Positions 12,575-25,573 of a stretch of DNA of 64,000 nucleotides are shown here, one piece after another. Below the pieces are notes generated by a model that had not been told where the DNA came from, did no database searches, and worked only from the letters and a program-made list of their open reading frames with translations. The DNA is from Mansonella perstans (taxonomy: Eukaryota > Nematoda > Chromadorea > Rhabditida > Onchocercidae). Position numbers and translations under genes: made by a program. The DNA lies in the NCBI GenBank assembly GCA_037074765.1, contig JBAMDO010000241.1, forward strand, positions 18,210 through 82,209, read 5' to 3'. How positions within the stretch are numbered: position 1 is the first letter of the stretch; every line of letters starts with the position of its first letter.

Positions 12575-12898
12575 TCATGAATCGCTGACAATAATTAAGT
12601 CAATTGATAGGGTGGATGATAAGAGTGGTGATAATGATGGCAATTCGCACTTGCACAGTACTTCGAGATTTTTTTCTGAGTTGACTTGAAGAAGATACTT
12701 ATAGGTTCTCTTTACTACTTCAACTCTCTCATCATGCATTTCGGGTAGACGGAATGGGAGATGAGTTTGGGGTGAGAAGATAGAAAGGCAAAAATGATGT
12801 GGAAAGTATTCTTCACAAGTGTCACTTACTGACAAGTCTCGAGATGACAATTCAGGTTCAACTTCAAGCTTCAAGTACATCCTCACCTCTTTGGACAA
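12575..12898 (-). other. 107-codon open frame in a richer island, unassigned
   Basis: The longest unspliced open frame in the intergenic stretch. It is unusual for the area because the codons are less AT-skewed. The product is acidic at the start (MYLKLEVEPELSS) with a Cys/Pro/Ser-rich remainder; I recognise no domain, signal peptide or membrane segment. A good donor (GTAAGTGAC) lies within it, which argues that part may be a spliced exon or that the frame is fortuitous. On the opposite strand, TATATAAG at about 12902-12909 looks like a TATA box. The frame may not be a gene. Confidence 0.25.
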
Positions 12899-14254
12899 TC
12901 ATATATAAGTAAAACTGCTGTGCCTGTAGATTTCATTTCAGTCACTTTTATCTCATACTTTCAAATGTTTTGTCTGATAAATTTTTTTTTAAAAATTTTC
13001 GTTCTTCCTTTTTAAATTTCCTTCTCTATTTCGATCAATTAGATTATTGATAGCGGGAAATCTATCTCAAAAAAAAAGAAAAAAGTTAACTTCAAATAAA
13101 AAAAATAAGTAATTAAGCAAAAGAAAGAAGTAAAGTAAGTAAACATAATTAAAACATACTGCAACTAAGGCATTCAATCGCTTGCTTTAAACTAAATTCG
13201 AAAAAAATAAATAAATTAGATTAATTGAAATTGGAATGAGTTTCTTTTTCGTTCCAATTATGACATTGCTAATTTCATTAACATTATGCTCTTTATCATT
13301 TCTTATCATTTTTTCCAGCGATCGAATTTAATGATTGAAATATTTCACACTGTTAAATAAGCCTAATGAAATCGCTCTAAAAAAGACTTGTGAATAATTC
13401 TGCGGTAGTTAAGAAATTTCAAAATTATTATTTATAATATTCGTTATCATTTGCATAATGACAATTTTGATATATTACTTTACTGTGTTAAATATGCACA
13501 CTGATAATTTTGACGTGAAATAAATGTCAGCATCATTGTATTCTTTTCATACTCTGCCAAAATTCCCTCTTCGTATCTCATCCTTCCCTTTTTTTTTTTT
13601 TTAATTTCAATCAATTAATTAATTTTGAAAAAAAGATAAAAATAAAGCAACAACTTTTTTTTTCAAATAAATGTCATTTTACATCAATTTGTTTTTTAAA
13701 ATATAACAAATTAATTTACTAGTTAGAATTAATTATTAGAAATGTTGCTGGAAATAATTAAAATCGTTAAAAATAATTAAGGCAATAAATTGATAACTTT
13801 TTTTTTCCTTTTTACGCCTTATCATATCTATAAAGGGAAATAATCTGTTGATATTAGTAGATTTTATTCAAATTAAAATCTTACAGTAGTAGGATTCTTT
13901 TTTTTTTCATTAAATCATAATGTTAAGATTGGTATACTTCAAATTCTTAAATATTGCTTACGGTATTTGATGTGGCGCAACTTGATGTAATTAGCCAGCG
14001 ATGATAATGTCAGCTTTTCCTTTGTCTTTTTATCATTTTCAAAATGATCGGATTATTACTATTATTGTTATGGGGCTTAAAAAAAAAAAAAAAAATAGAA
14101 GAAAAGTGCCCAAAAGGTACAAATGGCAAAGGAAAGAGAAGATGTGTGGAAAAGACCACTTTATGAACATCTGTCGCCTCTTTCATTCGTTTTTTATTCT
14201 CATCAATCAATTTATTAACTAATCATTCCAAATCATTTTGCGCTCCTTTTGAGT

Positions 14255-14359
14255 CCACTTGAACATCCCAACAATCGTTCTTGGCTCTTTTTCATAGACC
14301 ACTTGAACGAACGAATAAACGAGTCATTTTCCCGTGATTTCGTTTTATGACACTTGAAA
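14255..14359. promoter_or_regulatory. Cluster of three NK2-type homeodomain sites
   Basis: CCACTTGAAC occurs at 14255-14264 and 14299-14308, and the relative ACACTTGAAA at 14350-14359. CCACTTGA is the complement of TCAAGTGG, a known high-affinity NK2-class target. Spacing is 44 and 51 bases on the same strand. Its link to the NK2 gene in this window is inference. Confidence 0.4.
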
Positions 14360-14799
14360 ATCAAATTTCCCTCCCGCTACTCCATCGCTCTTCCCGATCA
14401 TTTCACAATAATTCAAAATAAGCCAAGCTAAGCCAAAATTGTACCAATTACAACAATACGGAATTAGCTATTATTGGTGGTAATATATCCTAGCTCTTAC
14501 TTCCATCATATCATTCTCTTAATTTTGAATATTTCGAAAACATAAAATTTTTATAGAAGAAGAGCTGGAAAATTACGAAGGAGAATTGATGAGGAGATGA
14601 TCTGGGAAATCTCGGGGAAGGAGAAGAGATGCAAAAAAGAAATAAAAAACAAAATGAAACGAAAAAAAATTACGGATGGTGCACAATCAATTTCATATTT
14701 TTCCTTGTATATTTTTTATTCTTCAACGCAAGTTTAAATTTCCAATTTATTGACAGAAACATTTCTTACCAAATTCATTGACAAAGGGACCAACATAGA

Positions 14800-14820
14800 G
14801 GGAGAGAGAGAGAGAGAGAA
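14800..14820. repeat. (GA)n microsatellite
   Basis: A run of about nine to ten GA units followed by purine-rich sequence to about 14840. Confidence 0.85.
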
Positions 14821-16810
14821 GGAAAGGGAGCGAGAAAGAATGAAAATGGGAAGACTTAAACGAAATACCGTAATCTATTGATGAAAAAAATTTTGCTGAT
14901 AATTAAAGTTTCTTTCATTTTCGTCTTTCTCTCGACTTCTTTTCTGTTATTTTGAGATTTGGGACAAATTTAACGAATTTTTGAAAAGTAATGGGGAAGT
15001 GAAAGAGGAGAAAAGAAAAAACATACCGTATATTATAATAAAAGATTTTCAATTTTTTTCAAGTGGAAAATTCGACAACTAATTTTTTAAAGTAATTTAA
15101 ATTTTGGAAAATTTTCGATTTTCTCTCTTTTTCTTTTTGGCCTAAAAAGAAATTTCTGAATTGAAGACGATTTGCAAAATGCAAAAGTGAGGAAAGAAAA
15201 AAAAGATGTGTAGAATTTTTATAGAATTTTTGGAAAATTTATTGGTTCAAATAAAAAAGCAATTAATTTTTCAGCAATTTTTTCTTGTGAAACAATAAAA
15301 AACTTCGCCTTTTTTTTTTTGAAGTATTTTAAAATTCAAACGATTCGTTACTCTCTGTCTGGCTTTTTCATTTTTCTTTTTATTCACTTAATGTCGTACG
15401 GTATGAATACGAGCCGGTGAAATTTCCGTGAATTTTGTCTTTGTTAATTCATTGAAACTTACAAATTGATTGATTTTAAAAGATGTTATACGGTATTTTT
15501 TGTTTTAAAACGAAAGTTTGACAGTAGTGCTTATTTTAGACAACAATTAATGATACTTTAACTACTATTTTAAATAATAAAGTTTTTTTTCGGTTCAAAT
15601 TTCAAATGTTGAAATTTTTTGCAAGTGGAAATATTTTTATTTTCATCTAAAAATAATTTATTTGATCATTCTTTTGCGTGACTCAAAAATGTAAATCAAC
15701 GATTGTGACTACCGTAATTTTGTCTGGCAAAAACCATATGTTTCAAAACTATTATCGCTGTTCTTTTTTTTTATTATTATAATTATTACGGTTATTAGGA
15801 TTGTGAATAACTATCAAATGTTATTATAAATGAGCAAGAATGCATTATGTGTACGCATATATGTATGTCTGTATATGAATTATCATGAATATGAATGTGA
15901 ATTTTTGTTGAGAAATTACAAGGATGCGCCTTTCATCATCTAATACATGCAATACCATATTTATTTTCTATTCATTCATTCATTCAATTCCATTCATTGA
16001 TTCATTTATTCAGTGATTCATTGATTCATTCAATGACAATTGCTTTTAGAACATTTTTAATTGCTCCACTTCACATCACTTCTCAACAATCATTTGATTG
16101 TTTAACATACTTCCATCTATATCTTTTATCTCCTCTTTTTTACATCACCAATATTTGGTTATAATTTGCTTCGAACATTCATTTTGCATATTTAATGAAA
16201 GAGAAATTATATTTTCACAAATCAGAATTTAATCAAGAAATTAATTAAAAATTTTTAAAATGAATAAAAAATTCTCTTTCAAAAAATGTATTAAACTACT
16301 TGCATCATCGCTGCATATTGAATAACGATGAACATTATCTAATTAACAATTGAAATTAAAATTCTACACATGATATGATAAAAATCCATTTATAACATAA
16401 AATATGCATATGAAATGTTAATAATAAATTTGCGCTGTTTAAAGAATAAAATTCAAAAAAAAAAAGTTTTATTAGCTGTCAAAATAAAAGAAAATAAAGA
16501 AATATTTATCAATGATAAGATAAGAGAAACAATTGATTAGCTAAAAACTTATCAATGATGATTATAGAATTTTATTTATTGATTTTTTTTCTATATTGAT
16601 AAACTTAGTGATAAAATAAAAATTTAAGAAGAAAAACAACGATAGCGATAGATTCATCGATATCTTAAATGATAGTTTTGAGAATTATGACAAATTTAGA
16701 ATCATGATAAATTAAACTTAACAATCCAATTTCTATTAATTGCAAATTCAGCTTCTATCAATGCCATGAGAACGTCCATTTCTGCTTATTTGATGAAATT
16801 GAAGCTTATA

Positions 16811-16845
16811 TTGTCGTTGTTATTGTTGTTGTTGTTGTTGTTGTT
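16811..16845. repeat. (TTG)n microsatellite
   Basis: About eight TTG units with one interruption. A similar shorter run is at 20239-20257. Confidence 0.8.
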
Positions 16846-19800
16846 CATGATGAGTGAGAGACGAGCATAAGGTCACAGTCAGTAAAGCGGCATTTTTCAA
16901 TTAGCTATGAAGAAGATGAAGAAGGTAATTTCAACTACTTTAAGAATAACTCAAAAATGTTAAATGGTTAGTCAGAAGTGGCGCTAATCTGAAAGCAAAG
17001 AGATTTAATGCTTTGACAAACACAGGAATCAAATGTGATTCGTTTGATGTTGTCTAATTAATTACCATTTCTGTTTGCTTATTAAATGATTAAAGAAGTG
17101 AAAAGATTTTTTTTTTTAATTAATACAATTAAAATTTTCTTGTGCCCTTTATTTACTGTCAATTAATACAATTAATACGCTATTAATAATTTTTTTAGGC
17201 ATTTTTGTTTTTTTTTTTTTCATCCACTAATGTTATATTTCTCATTTATAATTTGCTTATCATTCATTTGAAATCCATTTAGTTTTTCTGAAGGTTTTTC
17301 TGAACATGAAAAAACTGACAATTAATTTTGAGTTTTTATTGTTTGAAAATGCATAAATTATTGATGACAAATTAAATTATGCAATAGTAAACTATAATTA
17401 GTTAATTATTATTAATGTGATCTAGCAAACAAATTGAACAGTATTATTATTAAAATGTTCGGATTGTTATGATTTGCAATTAATTTTCTAATTGTTATCC
17501 GCCACACATTACTAAATAATGTAACATAAGGTAACTGTAAACTAGTTGCCAATTCTAAATGAAATTCAAAAATTTGAATTGAAATTTGAGAAAATAAGGA
17601 AAAATCACCGCATGTAATATTTTAGTATACATGTTTTTTTGAAAAAAAAAGTATAAAAGTTTTCAAAAGCAAAATTTTAAAAATTCAGCCAGATAGAAGG
17701 GAATAAAATGAACGTTTTTATAGGCACGGCAATGGCAATGTATGAAACGTATTTTTTCAAATTTAAATTTAAAACTCAATGAAAATTTTTCATTTCCACA
17801 TTTTAATTCACTCATCTGAGCCTTAAATATTCATACAATTGCTTTTTTCCTTCCTTGATAATTTACTTATCAATCAAATAAATAAATTTCAAGATAAGCT
17901 TTTCACTTCTCAAACCTTATCGTTTTGATCATAAGGAAACTGAATGAAGGCGGAAAACGGCATAAAGGTGGGTGGATGATGAAAAGTATACTTTTTGCGG
18001 TAAAAGCATACCACTAATCCTTTCAGTAAATAAAATCGTATACCATTGTGGGCCAATTATATGCTCAGTATATATATATTTAATTTCCAACAAACGTAAC
18101 TAAGTAATTAATAAAATTTCTTTTCATCTCTTCCGTATAAAATACCGCTTATCTACAGATTTAGTTCCGCCATAATTAAGCGGAAAAAAATCAGCAAAAT
18201 TTAGCGTACCATAAAATTGAATTTAATTTGTTTTTTTCTCTTGCAGTGATTATTTCAGCATTTTAATTATTTCAATGCTTGCATACAAAGAATAAATATA
18301 AATGTGATGTTATATTTATTATTTTCGTATTGAGGTATACTTATACTTCTAATTACCATAAAGTGAATAAAGTGAAAGTATTTATGTTTTTCATTCTCTG
18401 ATAAAGTAATTAGCAAAAATTGCAAAAAGCTTGACTGTATAACTTTACTAATTAGTCGGTCATTCAATTGATTTATTGGATCCAACAATGATATAATCAA
18501 AAACGAATAAATTTTAAGCTAATCGATCAATATATTGAGTAAGAAATTTGAAAAGTGAGAAATAAAATTGCAAATTTAACAACATTAGTTGACTAATCTC
18601 AAAATGAAATTTATAAAAGGAATTTACAAAATTGAAATTTAAAAAAAGACTTGTATGCGGAATTTAAGAAGATTAATCATCTTTAAGATTCCTTTCATCG
18701 GGATTTTTTATCAGGATTATAAATTGGCTTTTTCCCCAGACTGTGCTGGTTTCGAGCACTTTTAAGTTCTGTTGCAAACAGACTCAATAAAATTCAATGT
18801 ATGACTTGAATAAAAAAATTGACCAGTTCTCACTTCCTGAGAAATGTCTCTTTCATTTGCCATCATCCGGTTATTTCTATTCTACCTTTCTTTCATTTCC
18901 GTTCTATTTTCTCCGGTAGGTTAAGGCTTATTTTCCAATATTCATCATATTTGGTGATATTAGGGTGATGGAAAAAAGTTTAGCTGACGAAGGAAACATA
19001 AATGTAAGGAAATGGTAAGCAGTGGAAATGAATGAATAGGTGACATTGGAGTACTCTCAGGTGCTCAGGTGTTGATGGGATGAGGTACTAACTGTGAGTG
19101 GGAAGGAGGTCAAACATTTTCCATGGTAACAAACAAAAAATTTCCCCACTTCCGGAATTTATTCTCCTTTCTCTATCTTTTTTTTTTCCTCACTGCAATA
19201 ATTTCAAATAAATTAATTTTGTTCAGTTGCAGAAAAGTTTTTTTTTTGAATTTCATAACTCTCAAATATTTCAAATAAGCAATATCTTTCAATTTGTCTT
19301 TATCTGGAAAGGATTTTTCTTTTAAATGTATTTTTAGAAAGTTTCGATTTTTTGACAGTTTCAGAAGTTTCAATTTTTTTATTTATTGTTATGAAGTCAT
19401 ACGTATTTACACTCCAAAAAAGTATGCATTGATTTTAATTACAGCTTTAAAACTTTCTAATATTTGTAAATTTAATTTTAGTGAGGATAAATAAAAAAAT
19501 TTTAGTGAGAATAAATAAAAAACAAACTGCTGAGTGATTTTAGCAATAATATTTATTTGCTTTAAGAAAATTAAAATTGAAATTAAAGTTACAACTGTCA
19601 TTTATTAATTATTTTCAACTTTATATCGTTCTTTCCCTACTGTTTTCATCATTTTCCCCAACATATTTAGCACAAATGATAAAGTGGAAATGAAATATGA
19701 TTAAAATGTTTGACAGTTGTTGTGAGTTGATTGGATGAAATGAGATGTCATTAATCTTAGATTACTTGGATAAGATGTGATATCATTGGTTGAGTTAATT

Positions 19801-20035
19801 GTTTACTTACACTTGTACAAAAACAAACAAACAAACAAACAAAATTCAGTTCATTTCATGGAAATAAAGCTTGTTTTGAGATTAAATTAGTACCAATATT
19901 ACTGCCATTACTAAGTACTACTTTAGTAAAATGAGTATTAAAAGCGAGAAAAAGATAAATGCAAAAGAGAAAAGAGAAAGACTGAGGAAAATAAACAGAA
20001 AAGAAAGATATATGGAAGAAAAGAAATATGGTGGT

Positions 20036-20065
20036 AATGATGATAATGATGATGATGATGATGAT
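20036..20065. repeat. (GAT)n microsatellite
   Basis: GAT units, first interrupted and then perfect. Similar runs are at 42766-42790 and 43239-43257. Confidence 0.8.
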
Positions 20066-21214
20066 TTAGCTGGTTATTTCATTTAACAAATTCATTATAA
20101 GAACTCTTGAAAGATTGAGTATAGACAGATCGATAGCTGCTGAGTTAGTTAGTTCCATGAAAGATGTTAAGAAGGTATGAAAGAGAAGATATGAAAGGAT
20201 ACGGTATTTTTCATTGATTGAAGATTTATGATATATTAATTGTTGTTGTTGTTGTTGTACCAATTGATAAATGATTGGATGAATGAATAAACAAATTGAA
20301 TAAATTTAGAAAAACTAGCAAAAAATGAATTTTTTAAATTAAATCCTACAAAAATTAAATAAGGTAAGTGAAAGAAGAACAGTTATTACTTGTTCATTCA
20401 TTTCATAAAGAAAAGATAATTGCAAAAAAAAATTATTTTTTTTTATAACTGACAATAATAAAATAACTATTTTCATTTTAATTTATAGTAAAAAAAAAAA
20501 TGAACATAAATTGGTGATGCCAAAATCGTGATAATATTACGCGGTATATCGTAATATTTTAATTTCTGATTGTTAGTAATACCAGAATAAAATTTTGTTA
20601 TGATAAATAAGAAGTATAATTGATATGGAAATATATATGCGAAACACTTCCTAAATATTTTTTCATATGATTTTGGAACTTTAGTGTTTACAGTATAAAG
20701 ATACTGCAAACATTAAAAAAAAAAAAAATGAATAATGAAACCAATGCTGAAAAATTTTAAAATATGGAACAACTGGAAAGAAAGATAGAATTCAGAAAAA
20801 AAGACAATAATTAAAATTTATTACAGCAGCTAATTAAGGTTTTCACACCTTGCAGTGATAAGTGACGACAATGGAATAATTTTATTGATAAATTAAAGAC
20901 AATGATAATAATGAAAATGGATTTTTTAAACTTCAGTTCATGGTGAGGAAAATTCATCAGCCAATTATAAACATTATTTCAAAGTGAGTTGACAAGTCTA
21001 ATTAAACAAGTCCAGGTTAAATAAGCTTAGGTTTTTGTTATCAGGAGAGAACGATGGAAGAAATGATATGAAAAGGGAAAAGAGAAGGAATGCATCAATG
21101 GATTTAATAGAAATAATTTAATTTTTAAAAAACTGTGTAGTACCATTGTTTTTGTAGTATTACTGTTTTTGATCTTTCTTGTTTAAATTTATTGGCAATA
21201 AATCGAAAAAAAAA

Positions 21215-21421
21215 TTTAATTCATCCTTTTCCTTCAGAAGCAAGCAATTGCTTTGCTATAGTAACAATAAGTGGAATTCCGAGTCTGAAACTGTATTTCT
21301 CTACTGCAATTTCGAATAATTTTGGGGCCATAGGAAATCGGATTAGCCATACTTTAGTGCGATTAGGGGAAGTATTAATTAATGATGAACATAAGAATTT
21401 ATAATGATGCCGACTAAAAAT
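21215..21421. other. G+C-richer segment open on both strands
   Basis: About 200 bases that stand out from the AT-rich surroundings. Both strands are open: the plus frame reads through SGIPSLKLYFSTAISNNFG, and the minus frame through KVWLIRFPMAPKLFEIAVEK. I recognise neither. A transferred fragment, for example from a Wolbachia-like endosymbiont, or an isolated exon are both possible. A TTTTCCTTCAG acceptor-like sequence precedes it on the plus strand. Confidence 0.3.
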
Positions 21422-21606
21422 TTCCAGCACATTCAAATTCTATTAGAATATCATCTACTGTAGTTCCAGAAAAATCGCCGTAATATGAAGAAATTTAAAA
21501 AATTAAAAAAATGTGGTAATTTTTTAAGATGAAAAATAGAGTAATTTTTTTACTGTAAGACTTTTTATATTTTCATTTTGTTTTAATTCGTTTATTAATT
21601 CAATGC

Positions 21607-21630
21607 AAAAAAAAAAAAAAAAAAAAAAAA
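21607..21630. repeat. 24-base A run
   Basis: Uninterrupted adenines. Comparable T runs are at 37040-37065, 40269-40288 and 49898-49920. No retrotransposed coding copy was recognised beside any of them. Confidence 0.9.
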
Positions 21631-23407
21631 TGAGCAGAAAAAAGGCAGAAAGAAATAAATTTTCTTTACGATTCAAATCTTTTTATTCGTCCATCTTGCA
21701 TTTCTTGCACACATTGCGTGCAATTGCATCAAATTTCGCTTGCGGCAAAATTTACTTATGAATAAATTAATTGAAGTTTAAATACGAACGATTAACCCGT
21801 CCGTTAAAAAAAAAGCTTGTGCCAAAATGTTTACTTCAATCAATTTCAAATTATTTTAGATTGAGTTTGATTTATTTAAAAAATAAAATTTTTTTGAAAA
21901 GTTTAATTTTTCATATCCAAAATTGCACGTATATTTTTTTCGGCAAAAAAAGAAAAACTTCAAAATTTTGTTTATTTATTCGCTTAAATATGCTTGCTAA
22001 AGTTTTCTTTTCATGAAAAATTGAGAAATAAATGAATTTAAAAATTCCGTTTTTGAATTATGAATAAATTTCTTATTTCAATTCTTTTCGCTGTAAATAA
22101 TTTACAATCAGACAAGAATTTTGAAGTTCAATTTAATTTTAAAATTAATTTGGAAAAAGTTGTTAAAATTTTAATTATTTTTTTCCTCTTTTTTATTAAT
22201 AATTTAACTTCCTTACTTGGCTGACATTTTAAATACATTACATTGATTAAACGAAAAGAGGTAATTTGTTTTGTTAATCAATTAATTAATTAATTAGCTT
22301 TGTTTAATTAGTTGATTAGGTGAATGAATGTGATAATTTATTAATACCATCGTCATCATAATGATCATCATTAACATCATTATTACATTGTTATTGCTAT
22401 TGCTCTTTTTATTATTAACATTGTTAATCATCAATATCACTGTTACATCCATGTTAGTATTGCTAAATTATCGTTATAATTTCCCTTGTTTTAATTATCG
22501 ATAAGTCATTTGCTGCATAAACAAAAAAAAAATGCTTTCAGTATATTATTCAAACAACAAATTTACTTTGATGATATGCGGCAAAACGGAAGATTATAAA
22601 ATTAGAGGATAGATGAAGACTGACCAAGGATATAGGTATGTCATCGAAAGGTCTCGCTGTCCTCTTAAAATGGTCAATTTTGCTTTTTTCAGAAGATGAC
22701 GGTACTTTTGATATTGTTTACTTTTGTGCTATTACTACTTCATATAGCCACTGTTATTTACTACTACTAATATTACTACTTAGGTCGGCTTTTGATATTT
22801 ACTTTAACGATTATATTGCTGTTAAATATCTTGAAAAATTTTGATATATGCTAAGAAGAATTATGAGGTCATGAACTTCTGACAAATTTTCCCTTCTGTT
22901 TTTTTTCTCGATAAATCGTGAAACAAGAAACAGACAAAAAATTTTCATCTATCAATTCATAGAAAATTATTAAGCATTATTATTGTTGATACATTCAATT
23001 TTAGATCGCATTTTTAAAGACTAACATATATGATTAACTTTGAAATCTTGTATCATTAGGTTTAAAATTTTCATCTGACATGTGTCTTTAAATAAACAAA
23101 TACATAATTATTAATTTTGGAGAAACTTTTCCTGATCATGGCCGTTTAATTTTTAATTTCCCGTTTAATTCACCAATTCAAGACTTCATCGATTAAAAAA
23201 TACAAAGTTATAATTTTATTAACTTGCAAAATACTTTTCACTCTTAAAATTTTTTAAATAAAAAATGCAATTTTAAACTTGTGAAATAATCATATGATCA
23301 ATTTAAGCAAAAATTTTGATTTTATTTTCGAAATATTTTCGACAATTTCTTTTTTTTATTTTCAAATTTGTATAAGTTGGTCAAGCATAAACCTTAAAAA
23401 AGAAAAA

Positions 23408-23578
23408 TTACTTCTTTAATTTTTCTGATATCTTTTCTATGTCCCTCTCTCTTACCTCACTTCGCCGAATATTTTCTTTTTGTTGATTATAAATAAAAAC
23501 TAATTTTTTGCCGTTTGCATAAAATATAGCGGGGTCAATTGGAACAGCGGGAATTCCATACAGTCGCACGGTAAGCAT
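23408..23578 (-). other. 56-codon small open frame, unassigned
   Basis: Starts ATG at 23578 and ends TAA at 23408-23410. The first part reads MLTVRLYGIPAVPIDPAIFY in DNA clearly richer in G+C than its flanks; the rest is charged (ENIRRSE, then Lys/Glu-rich). A donor-like GTAAGAG follows the SE codons, so this could also be an exon. The plus strand of the same segment also looks like a short exon ending at GTAAGC (23571). Function unknown. Confidence 0.25.
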
Positions 23579-25567
23579 AGTTTCTAATCTAATTAATACG
23601 TCACCGGGAGAAATGAGCTAATGATGTGTAAATTATGAGGCGCTACGCATTTGCAAACATTTAGTAACCATTGTAATTTTTGACGTAAAAAAAGGTGTAA
23701 TTTCATTTTCTTTATATCTGCAAGAAAGTGATAATTATATCTGTTTACGAACAAAATACATTCCGACAAGTTCAAAGTTATTTATATGCCATTAATTAAT
23801 GAATCCAATAAATCCGAAATTAATCTATGAATCTGTTCAATGTAACCTTTCCTCACCTTTCTCATTAATTATATGTGTATGTAATGCATGTGCAAATGTT
23901 TGTGTGAATTTGCTGCAGCGTAAAAATTTACATACCTCGCTTCTTTTTTATTTCGTGATTTGACGATCCCTCTTCGATTACCACCCGAGAAATTTAGCAA
24001 CCTTTTCAATTTAAAAATAGTTCAACGACAAATTTCAAATGAGATTAAATAAATGTCACATGAAGGTCATTTTTGGTAGAGTTTGCCGGAAATGAAAAGT
24101 TTATATTTGATTCGAACATAATTCCTATTGCACATGATATTAATATTAACCAAAAAAAAATTTTTTTGAAAATTTTCGAACACATTTCAACACATATTTC
24201 AAGTATTTGCCAACGTTCAAGTTGAAAAAGCTGATTAAGTTTTTTCATTTAGCATAATAACAGTAAAATTGTATAATAGCTCAGTATTGCTAATTAGCAT
24301 TATATATACTAATACAGTAATATTATTAAATGGCTCGCTATGTTATTCGTAAAAAGTTAAGCTGGCTTCATTTTTTTTGAATTATTGATTCACTTTTAGC
24401 AAGTACTTCTTCCATCAAAGTTTAAAAAAAAGAAAGCATTTTTTTTTTTTTTTATAACTTACTTTAATATAACTATCTTTTCTATGAAAGGCGTATTAAT
24501 TATTGCTACGATTATTAAAGTTTTGATTGATCGATTTTTTATTTTCTAAGCTCATTTATTATATAATATTATGAAAAGATAAAAAATCAAAGTGAATGCA
24601 TTTTTATTAGCAGCAGTACAATATGTCCAAAGTGTAACCAAAAAACAGGAATCGAAAATCGGAAATGTAAATCAAATTTGAATTTGGTACTGAGATGTAT
24701 TGAATTGCTAAATACATCAGCAAGCGTCTATTTTATACGAAAATATATGTTAAACAGTGCTATCGGAGTTTTTCATTTCTCTCAGTCGGACTGTTTTTTT
24801 TTATTTTCTACTTTTATTTAGCAGTTTCATCTTATACAAATTTTAAAATGGAAAATTTAATTGTTATTTTGCTCCCTTTTCTTTTTTGACAAATAAATGA
24901 AGAAATAAAATAAAATTGCTCAGAATTTGATCATTTTTTTCAAGGAGTTTTAATTCTGTAAATTTTTAATTCACCAATGTAATTTAAAAAAAAGACATGG
25001 CAAATAAAGCTAAACTAATGTTAAGTACTACTATTAATCATAGTATAGCACCAAACGAGAAAAATGACATTTTGAAGAGAGCAAAATAAAAATATTATGC
25101 AACAAGGATGGACAAATGTGAAAAAAATATGGAAATATTTGGAAAAAATCATCCGGAAAATTGGCTACTGACATAAGTTTAATTTTGTCAACTAACTGAT
25201 AAATCACATGCTCAAGAATTAAAATAAAACTTTTTGCGCTCAATTTTTACACGACTAACTCATTTTCTCCGCACCGATTGACGTGGAAATGAAAGCATAA
25301 TACAAATATATCGTAAGGATATAAAGGTTACAAATTGGTCATCAAGTAATCAGTCAATAAATATTTCATACAAATTATTGCAAAAAATAAAAAAAGTTCG
25401 AAAATGCAGCAGAATAAGCAAATTTGATAAAAGAAATTTGACAAACGAGAAAACATCATTAATATAGTGGGAATGAAACTGGAGATACACAATAAATCAA
25501 ATAATTAAATACAGCAATCAAAAAATAAATAATATTATTTTTTCACTGTTTTCATTAAATATAAATT

Positions 25568-25573
25568 TTTATT
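25568..25573 (-). terminator. AATAAA overlapping the stop codon of the homeobox gene
   Basis: On the minus strand AATAAA spans the TAA stop (25569-25571). If used, cleavage would leave a very short 3' UTR of some 10-25 bases; it may equally be fortuitous in such AT-rich DNA. Confidence 0.3.

Larger units (their letters stand above)
10207..25568. other. Gene-poor intergenic stretch of 15 kb
   Basis: Mostly AT-rich DNA with long A and T runs and simple repeats. Open frames here are short and match no family I recognise. Slightly richer islands lie near 12.6-12.95 kb, 14.2-14.4 kb, 18.8-19.1 kb, 21.2-21.4 kb and 23.5-23.6 kb; those with something specific to say are listed separately. Because the homeobox gene at 25.6-41.8 kb runs the other way, both flanking genes end at this stretch, so it lies downstream of both. 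Confidence 0.5.

Noticed and set aside
23599..23625. TCACCGGGAGAAATGAGC resembles the nematode miR-35/36 seed
   Set aside because: The seed matches, but no upstream or downstream segment pairs with it to form a precursor hairpin, and the rest of the mature sequence does not fit.
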